From Psococerastis gibbosa (Eukaryota > Arthropoda > Insecta > Psocodea > Psocidae), in assembly GCA_963971405.1 (NCBI GenBank), contig OZ020489.1:3100001-3164000 (forward strand): a stretch of 64,000 bases of DNA, written 5' to 3'. A program made the translations under genes and the position numbers. Position 1 is the first letter of the stretch; every line of letters starts with the position of its first letter. Of the stretch, positions 57,511-64,000 are shown in pieces. The notes below the pieces were generated by a model. The model had not been told where the DNA came from and did not search any database. It was given only the letters and a program-made list of their open reading frames with translations.

Positions 57511-57814
57511 GTATGAAATCGTTATAATTTATTTATTGAATTCAATAATTTCGTTTATAGCATAATACGTGAGTTTTTTTAGTCATGTTTTTAAGTTAAA
57601 GTCAGTAATTACAGTAATTAATCGTAATTTGAGGAGCCAATCACAGGAAAATCCCACCCTTGGCACCACCAATGCTAAAACTGTATACCTAACGTCTTGT
57701 AATAAAAATTTACTTTGTATTGTATACAGGTATACTTACTTACTTTAATTTAAAAATTACTCATTGTTAAAATTAACTTTGTATAGTTTTACGTAATAAA
57801 ATAAAATTAAAAAT
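57511..57814. other. Unassigned spacer
   Basis: AT-rich, with nothing recognised. Confidence 0.3.
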
Positions 57815-57865
57815 TCACAACCGGTTTCGGCTCACGCCATCGTCAAGTGCGATTGAAAACAGATA
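57815..57865 (-). other. Hammerhead-like motif
   Basis: The minus strand reads TTGACGA, T, stem GGC/GCC with loop GTGA, then GAAACCGGTTGTG. It is the same layout as 5159-5200, again with a T in place of the first core C and with one extra base before the stem. Confidence 0.3.
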
Positions 57866-58815
57866 AAACAAAGATATGCAAGCTAAAACAAAATAAAACT
57901 CATTGTCAGGATAACACACAGCATCGCATAAAGTAAACAATTTAAATTGAACAATTAAACATTAACCAATGGAAAAAATTAACTAACCTATTTCGGGGTG
58001 ATCCAGGGTTGGCGTTTATGTCAACAGTCAGCAAAGAAATTATGAAAATGATCAACAATAAATGGAATGGGAGCCCCAACAGTGCTGACATGAGTCATGC
58101 GGTGCAACATACTGTATAATACAACAGTTTAAAATTTCACAAAGAGCTACCCCCATTTTGCCTTGAACCCTGATGGGGGTGGGGCCGTGGGGGGGGGGGG
58201 GGTATAGGGGCATGCTGATGTGTTCCACCCCACCACTTCTGAATAATACAGTCGAAAGGTATTGTATGAGTATGTTAATGAATACAGAAATTTAGCACTG
58301 TGAAAATTGCTGATGCAATATTATTCAGTATTATTAATTACGTAATTACACTGACTATTTAACTCATTTTCATTGTATTTCGTATATTGAAGTGCCTACT
58401 CAGGGGTATAACAGTAAAGTGGCAAATATACAGGGTGACAGCCGAATGGCGACAAATATGTATTAACCCATAACAATATATTGTTGCACCGAAAATGTAC
58501 CGTTATGGAGCTAGGGGCGGATTAAGGGTGAAATGTACAGAGTTCCAGGAAAATGCGTCCGGCTCTGGAACTAGTTGACCCATTGTCGATCTAAGCATTG
58601 AATATGAACAAGAATTAAATTGCCCATTATTGTGGCCCTTAAATCAAAAGTTGTTCGGAAACCCGGCGGTTGTTTGAAAAATAATTTATTTTTTTCTGTG
58701 CTGTAATAATAAATCTGACTTTTTCATGCATTTCTTCCAAAAACAGATTCTACTTTCTGCTCTAAGCCAAAAGATGTTTATATTGATGTTAGTTTTGACA
58801 GAATATTTTCTAAAA
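57866..58815. other. Unassigned region
   Basis: A G run lies at 58189-58202. No gene or bounded element is seen. Confidence 0.35.
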
Positions 58816-58819
58816 GTCA

Positions 58820-58882
58820 TTGAACAATTAGGGTGGAGCCATTTTCAGGAGAAGGGAGTGACGTTTCAGGAGTGGTTGCTAC
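58820..58882 (-). mobile_element. SINE-5 body fragment
   Basis: The + strand TTAGGGTGGAGCCATTTTCA and GAGTGACGTTTCAGGAGTGG match 50827-50876. The CTGATGA part of the hammerhead-like core is lost. Confidence 0.5.
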
Positions 58883-58889
58883 TAAGTTA

Positions 58890-59585
58890 TTATTATTATT
58901 TTTGTTGAAATTGTTCTATAACTTGTGGAACCCGATTTTATTTTCATTCAATTTATCTTGAGAAGGGGTACTAAACCCCGCAATTAAACACTAGTAGTAG
59001 TAAACTTCAGTAGCGTCCATTTGACCTATACAGGTATATTATCGTGAAACCTAATCTATGGCGTTTTCCTATTATACACGAAGTATTAATGGAAAGTATT
59101 GTAATTCCGAATTTTTTGTAACTTATTAATTATTTTTGGAGCTGACCGTGGCCCACCTGGGAACCCTTGGTGGCCCTATATTGAACCGCAGCCCACAGTT
59201 TGGGAAGCGCTGGCCTAAACATACCTTTCGAAACATTTCTCAGTATTGAATAGGCTCCTTACCTTTAAGCTATTGACATGTTACTCTTTTCTTTGTGCTG
59301 GAATTCCAAAAAATAGTAAAAGAGGCCAAAGGGCAAGAGTGAAACAAAATTGAAAACAGTGAAAACTTTTCAAATATAGCCGGAAATTTGCATAGGTGAG
59401 TAAAGCGGAAGCCGACCGCTCGACCGTAAAATGGAAATTCCGAAAACACCTGCAGCTGAATTTTGCCGCCGCCCGCCGCTGTTGGGCCCTGTTTCACTGT
59501 TTTTACGTTTCGTAAATTGTCCTTTTTGTTTTTTGAAGTTGGGTATGCATTTTTAATTTCACCTGATTTATCTTTTATATTCATG
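58890..59585. other. Unassigned region
   Basis: A 104-codon minus frame (59270-59584) has no recognisable domain and no splice context. No gene is proposed. Confidence 0.35.
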
Positions 59586-59589
59586 GCAC

Positions 59590-59712
59590 AGTTGGTCTAA
59601 TGAGTTCGTACGGAAACAATACAAATAGTGGCCGTAATCCATGAGGTCGTTGGCTTTGGACAAGGGACCTATGGACCACTATAAGTAGGCAGCTGGGTCC
59701 ATAAAAAGTCCT
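59590..59712 (-). repeat. Dispersed repeat 'TATAGTGGTCCAT', inverted copy
   Basis: Minus-strand CTTATAGTGGTCCATAGG, CCAACGACCTCATGGATTAC and TTTGTATTGTTTCCGTACG match 40620-40700 and 44620-44645. An (ATT)n run follows at 59722-59758. Confidence 0.5.
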
Positions 59713-59714
59713 TC

Positions 59715-59745
<31 letters not shown>

Positions 59746-60070
59746 TATTGTTATTATTGATTTATTACTTATTTATTTATTATATCATGTCATATTATTA
59801 TGTCATTTTATGTCCTTTTGAGTTCACGTATTTGATACCAACACCATACTAAAAGAGGCCCACATAAGGCCATATCCAGCCGGGTGGTCCAAGGAGTCAA
59901 GACCTCCTCCGAAATAAAACGGCTTTGACTGACTAGAATGGACTTCCATTAATAAAATACGTAAAAAAAATTTGGACCCCTCCCCAAACAAAAACTTGGG
60001 CCCGACCTTGGGCCCAAACAATTAATATTTTACCTTATACCATATATAAATATAAAAAAATTTGACTTTT
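59713..60070. other. ATT microsatellite and GGCC-type repeat remnant
   Basis: 59722-59758 is (ATT)n. 59865-60020 has GGCCATATCCAGCCGGGTGG at one side and TTGGGCCCGACCTTGGGCCC at the other, in the style of the GC-rich foldback elements, but its ends are not clean. Confidence 0.4.
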
Positions 60071-60073
60071 ATT

Positions 60074-60263
60074 GTTCTATTACTAAGCCAACCTAACGGA
60101 GTTAGGGCTATAAAGCCCTCTCTAACACTCAACTAGGAAGACCCGGGACCGCCTGCTTTACATGTTTTCCGAAGCATGGCCAGAAAATGTGGCAAGTGTG
60201 GGACTCGAACCAACAACCTTTCGGGTGAAAGTCGGAGTCTTTACCACTACTCTACATGTCCTA
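60074..60263 (-). mobile_element. SINE-1 copy, full length
   Basis: TTCTATTACTAAGCCAACCT, GGAGTTAGGGCTATAAAGCC, AGGAAGACCCGGGACCGCCT, GTGGGACTCGAACCAACAAC (B box) and CTACTCTACATGTCC (A-box side) are all present. Confidence 0.75.
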
Positions 60264-60724
60264 ACTAGTCCACAACTAATGCAGGTCAATCCTGTGACGA
60301 ACTATTTCGAGGCTCAACTCATCCAAGTATAAAATCCGATATTGATCCAGGACTTTTATAGAATTCTGTGAATATCCAATTGAGCTCACCTCTTTGAAAC
60401 CATCTCTATGTACTTTACGATGCCCAGAGCGTGTTCAGCAAAACCCCTTTATGCGGTTTTCCAGAAAGTTCTTTTGAGAAGGCAACAAAATAGGTTTGTT
60501 TTGCCCCTTGCCCTTGAGTTAGGTCAATATTAACATGTCCTACCTAAAACGTGGCATGTCGCTGACCTGTACGTCTTACAACTCCGCTATGTTGTCAGTA
60601 ATAGAACCAAAAGTAATTTATACATATGTAGAAACGCAAGTCCCAATCGTATTGTACGGAGGGATGGACCTTGACGCAAGCTATGGAAAACAATATGTGC
60701 ATTTGAAATGTAGGTAAATATAGA

Positions 60725-61005
60725 CGAATACCGTGCATGTCCTAATGCTGAGGTCCTGATGCGAATGGACACAGAAGCCGAGTTGCTGCTGACGGTTAGG
60801 AAACGGAAACTAACATACTTCGGCAATGTGATGAGGAATCGCCTTCTAGAAGGGATGGTAGAAGGACAGAGGGTTCCCGGCAGAAAAAGAATCCGGTTGA
60901 AGAACCTGAGGCAGTGGTTTGGCATGAACCTCTCAGAGTAGCAGTCTCCAATGTCCATATTGCCATGGTTATAGTCAATCTTCGATAGAAGAGGCATTTA
61001 AAGAA
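60725..61005 (+). mobile_element. LINE-C C-terminal fragment, second copy
   Basis: The + frame reads MRMDTEAELLLTVRKRKLTY, FGNVMRN, a deletion where YRLLHVIIQGKIEG should be, then EGQRVPGRKRIRLKNLRQWF and a stop at 60939. The 3' end has GATAGAAGAGGCATTTAAAG, typical of this LINE group. Confidence 0.7.
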
Positions 61006-61309
61006 GAAGTCGGCAATTTCGACCTGTGTGTTTATATCCTTTGGACCGGTTAGACAGCGACCAGAGAAGTTTGGAACTTAATTCTGCCGCATTTTTTCGG
61101 TTTTATGGATGATTTGTCCCCTTATGGGCCGTTTTTTGAGATCAATGTCGAATTTCTCATAAAATATCCATAATAGATTCATTTCATTTACATTTTAACA
61201 AATATATTTTACACTCAGCACTAACACTGTTTGACAAAATCAAACCACATGAGAATGTTTCTCTGAATTATCCAAATTATGGCTACATTCAGAAGCCCGT
61301 ATTCTCTAA

Positions 61310-61982
61310 CATGATACTTTACAGGGGCTATGAAATCCTGTCCCACTGCAGCAATGGAGATAGTACTCCACCCCTCCATGTTGCAGTGGAAACTTCAGCC
61401 GAAATGGCATTATTAGGAGTGGAAGGGCAATTAAGAGAGACTCAGCCTCTCTGACTACGTCTGACCACTGCCTGGATATGCCAAGCGATAGAATCCATCC
61501 AAAATACTGTTTTAGGAGGGAATTCGAAACTATATTAGGTACAATGAAAGATCGCTGCGAATCAGCAGGAATTCTCAATAGTCACACAATCAAGTGGTTT
61601 ACTGATGGCTCTAGTCTAGGACTTACAAAACCAAGAACAGGCTTTGGCGTCTTTGGTCCTGGGTTTAAATATCTAGAGTCTCTTGAGGAGACAACTAAAG
61701 TCTTGCAGATTCTGCAATGAAGGAGCGGAGGACCCCGAGCACATCCTCCTTCTCAGCGATGCAATCGCACGAAGAAGAGCAGCATGCTCGGGAAGCTTGA
61801 AGTTACATGTAAAAGACTTACCACTTCTAAATCCCCTCAAGATCCTGGCTCTCCTGACGGAAGTGATGTAGAAGTGATGTAGATACTTTGTTGTAGGGGG
61901 CACAATAGGCCCAATGGGCTTAAGTGCACACACAGGTAACACCTGAACCCCAATTTAATAAAAATAAATATTAAAAAAACAG
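61310..61982 (+). mobile_element. LINE-A, second copy with internal deletion
   Basis: It starts with CCCACTGCAGCAATGGAGAT (PTAAMEI) and PPLHVAVETSAEM-type sequence in shifted frames. It then has the first part of RNase H (HTIKWFTDGSSLGLTKPRTG) and breaks at about 61690 directly into CRFCNEGAEDPEHILL, the zinc-knuckle part. The piece between is exactly what the copy at 16665-17520 keeps. Its 3' UTR (GGGGGCACAATAGGCCCAAT) matches the first copy. Confidence 0.75.
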
Positions 61983-61983
61983 T

Positions 61984-62060
61984 GTTTGGTCACAGTTTTT
62001 GAAGGCGTGAACCTAACATAACCTAGAATTTGTTGACGCCTTCAAAATCTGGGGCCAAAC
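61984..62060. mobile_element. 77-bp foldback
   Basis: GTTTGGTCACAGTTTTTGAA pairs with TTCAAAATCTGGGGCCAAAC with a few mismatches, extending to GGCGTGAA/TTGACGCC. It sits between two LINE fragments. Confidence 0.5.
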
Positions 62061-62061
62061 G

Positions 62062-62241
62062 GTGAACTGACGGTACTGCGAACTAGGAGAAAAATTACTG
62101 AACACTTCTTGTTCCAGTGCCCATGCTTTTGGCAGGAAAGGCTTCGGACTTTCAGAAGATTTTTTCTGATTCTGAACGTTTCGGGCGTGACGGATGTGAA
62201 ACTTTCGTGGGTGCTGATGTTTGTGACCAAAACTAGATGGA
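62062..62241 (+). mobile_element. LINE-H C-terminal fragment
   Basis: The frame ELTVLRTRRKITEHFLFQCP, RLRTFRRFFLILN and VLMFVTKTRWI, then TAA, has the EHFLFxCP part of a zinc knuckle and the FVxKTxWI ending found in R1/TRAS-group LINE proteins. It is short and 5'-truncated. Confidence 0.5.
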
Positions 62242-62469
62242 TATAATATACTGTATATTTCATGTGGAAGATATAATAATGTGTGATAAGTCTGCTCAAT
62301 GGGTTTGAAGAAACTTACGTCAGCTTCAAATGAACATCAAATAAATAAATATAGAAATAGTGCCGGCTACATACTATGTATTAAAATGTTAAGGCACATC
62401 TCTTCTATTTTATAGCATTTCGTATGTAATTCCATGATCAATAATTCAAGAGAAATTCGACTTTGTGCA

Positions 62470-62854
62470 AAAAGAACGAATTTCTCATTGGCCCCCCAAA
62501 ATTATTACTTTTCATTTTTTATTTCATTAACTAAGCAAGCTATTAAAAATTTGGCTCATTTAAGTTGTAGAAGACTACTTCGTGCATCATATAATCGGGT
62601 ATTTTTACTTTTCGGTTTTGTAGTCTTTCCAAAAATCCAAGATTAAACGAAATTTTAGTCCCCTCTGGTTGTTATGAAAGAACTAAGATGCCAAAAATTT
62701 AATATTTCCTCATTTATGATGCATGAAGTAGTCTTCTTTGTACAACTTACATGAGCCAAATCTTTAATAACTTGCTTTGTTAATTAATTAAAAATTTAAA
62801 AGTCAAGAGAAACAACGAATTTTGGGGCGCTAGTTTTCTACTTAGCATGTCCTC
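62470..62854. mobile_element. TTAA MITE, T1 family, inverted copy
   Basis: GCATGTCCTC with TTAA at 62855-62858 forms the right end. GTAGAAGACTACTTCGTGCA and TGATGCATGAAGTAGTCTTC are the internal inverted motifs. The left terminal repeat is not recognisable. It is closest to 57009-57340 in reverse. Confidence 0.6.
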
Positions 62855-63172
62855 TTAATGAACTGTGTAGGTGCAATAGGATTGTTGACTTTTTAAGAAA
62901 TAGGGTCAAGAAGTAACAGCTTGAATATTGAAGAGGAGAGCAGGGGAAACATGTCAAAGGAATAAATGAAAGAAAAGATAAATTTGACAGCGCAACGTAA
63001 ATCGTAAGCAAGCTGATTTGTTTTGATGCTAACAAGCGGGGAATGTTTATGTAACGTACAATACTTTTGGAATTTTCCGTACAACATTTTGTGATGTTTC
63101 ACATTAATTATAGTTTGTGCAGTCACCTACTTAAGAACTTAAGATTCCTCACTTTTCTCTCTGTTATTTCAG

Positions 63173-63321
63173 TTTTGAAGTGGGGGGAGTGGGGGGGGGA
63201 GATCTTTAATGAATTCCAGAGGAAATTGGACACCCCCACTACTCGTGTTTATTTGTACGAAGTCGAGTTGAAGCGCCTAGAAGCCAAGAGGTGCAAGAAC
63301 AAAAATAAACATTCGAGATAA
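63173..63321 (+). CDS. Candidate terminal exon of an unidentified gene
   Basis: A good acceptor (CTTTTCTCTCTGTTATTTCAG) is followed by 49 codons read in the phase that takes one base from the previous exon, ending in TAA at 63319. The peptide EIFNEFQRKLDTPTTRVYLY, then EVELKRLEAKRCKNK, is charged and helix-like, unlike the surrounding repeat-derived frames. AATAAA occurs at 63398-63403, about 80 bases after the stop. I do not recognise the family. The preceding exon is not evident within the window. A G run just after the acceptor may be length-variable. Confidence 0.35.
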
Positions 63322-63477
63322 TTGAGGCTACAGTTTGTAATGTACATCAATTGCATGAATTCTAGCATTGTGGCTTTCTACAATAGCTCAGAAGAAATAA
63401 ATACCTAACTCACTACAGGGGCGTATCCCAATAAACAAGAGGGACTATAAATTGCGGTCCTGCGGGCTTGCCATGCC

Positions 63478-63520
63478 GTTTAGCATTAACTTATTCCTGG
63501 GGTTAAAAATGTTAACAAAC
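63478..63520. repeat. Single end of the 41.6-kb palindromic element
   Basis: GCATTAACTTATTCCTGGGG and TTAAAAATGTTAACAAACC resemble the arm sequence seen several times at 41636-42285. Confidence 0.35.
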
Positions 63521-63525
63521 CGACG

Positions 63526-64000
63526 ACGTGTGCGCGTATGTAGAAACTAACAGCCTAGATGAATGTGTGACAGCCCTTAGTCAGTTTGTAGCGGATCTCA
63601 AAATTTGGCTCATAACCATGGGTCTTGCGCTGTCCCTGGAGAAATCATTTGTTGTCCCCTTCACCCGGGAGAGAAACTAAAACATAGGAGACAGTGTATC
63701 GATATCTGGCTTGACTTTTTCCGTTAAAAGTGATGCAAAGTTCTTGGGTCTCACCTTAGATAAGACGCTGACGTGGAAGAAGCATATTGACTTAGTTCTT
63801 TCAAAAAGCGAAAAATATTAAAATATACTTAAAATGATAACTAGTTGTCGTTGGGGCGCTCACCCCTCAACATGTCTAATGTATTACAGGCTCACTATAC
63901 GGGCAATCATTGATTACGCTGGTTTTTTCTATGGCCAGGCGAGTGAAGTACATTTAGTCAAAGTTGACCGGTTGCATAACCGGTGCCTCCGTGCATGTCT
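63526..64000 (+). pseudogene. LINE reverse transcriptase remnant, runs off window
   Basis: The + frame carries the post-catalytic reverse transcriptase and thumb region: IWLITMGLALSLEKSFVVPF, FLGLTLDKTLTWKKHIDLVL, then TIRAIIDYAGFFYGQAS and VDRLHNRCLRACL. The FLGxxLDxxLTWxxHI motif is diagnostic of non-LTR LINEs. Stops at about 63678 (RERN-stop) and 63819 (SEKY-stop) show decay. The YADD catalytic box would lie upstream and is missing, so the copy is truncated. It could belong to the LINE-A or LINE-B type. Confidence 0.75.

Overview
The window reads as nuclear DNA of an arthropod, most likely an insect. It is AT-rich, genes are split by introns with GT/AG borders, and most of it is interspersed repeats: tRNA-derived SINEs, many 5'-truncated non-LTR retrotransposon (LINE) ends, hAT-like and TTAA-target nonautonomous DNA elements, foldback elements and microsatellites. 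The one recognisable host gene family is a seven-transmembrane chemoreceptor of the gustatory receptor (GR) type, which is arthropod-specific in this form. The repeat style reminds me of sap-feeding Hemiptera such as planthoppers, but that is a guess.

1-21.7 kb is a tandem array of three GR copies on the + strand, each derived from the same ancestral segment (shared upstream flank, promoter, exons, introns and downstream flank). Copy A (1361-5586) is a recent pseudogene: its ATG is ATA and a CAA codon has become TAA. Copy B (9707-10612) has lost the large first exon and has a stop in exon 2. Copy C (14447-20051; exons 14447-15556, 17999-18163, 19965-20051) is open throughout and encodes a 453-residue receptor. 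Repeats have landed in all three copies. Two unrelated MITEs occupy the same TTAA site in intron 2 of A and C.

22-28 kb holds TTAA MITEs, two weak orphan exon candidates, and a nested stack: an old RNase H-bearing LINE (24715-27030, minus) carrying a SINE and a short poly(A) retroposed RNA with target duplication, next to an RTE-like LINE tail. 28-53 kb is gene-poor. It contains LINE C-terminal fragments of at least five families, SINEs of four families, a near-perfect 205-bp hairpin, a foldback cluster at 41.6-42.3 kb, repeated copies of an ~800-bp element with short inverted ends, and a composite GAA satellite at 51.3-51.9 kb. 53-64 kb is similar, with a hAT-like element bounded by exact 8-bp target duplications, more LINE fragments, a plausible terminal coding exon of an unidentified gene at 63173-63321, and a decayed reverse transcriptase running off the right edge.

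Four places (about 5.17, 47.75, 50.88 and 57.83 kb) carry motifs resembling the hammerhead ribozyme core, two of them beside tRNA-like SINE sequence. Only GR copy C is proposed as a complete functional protein gene.
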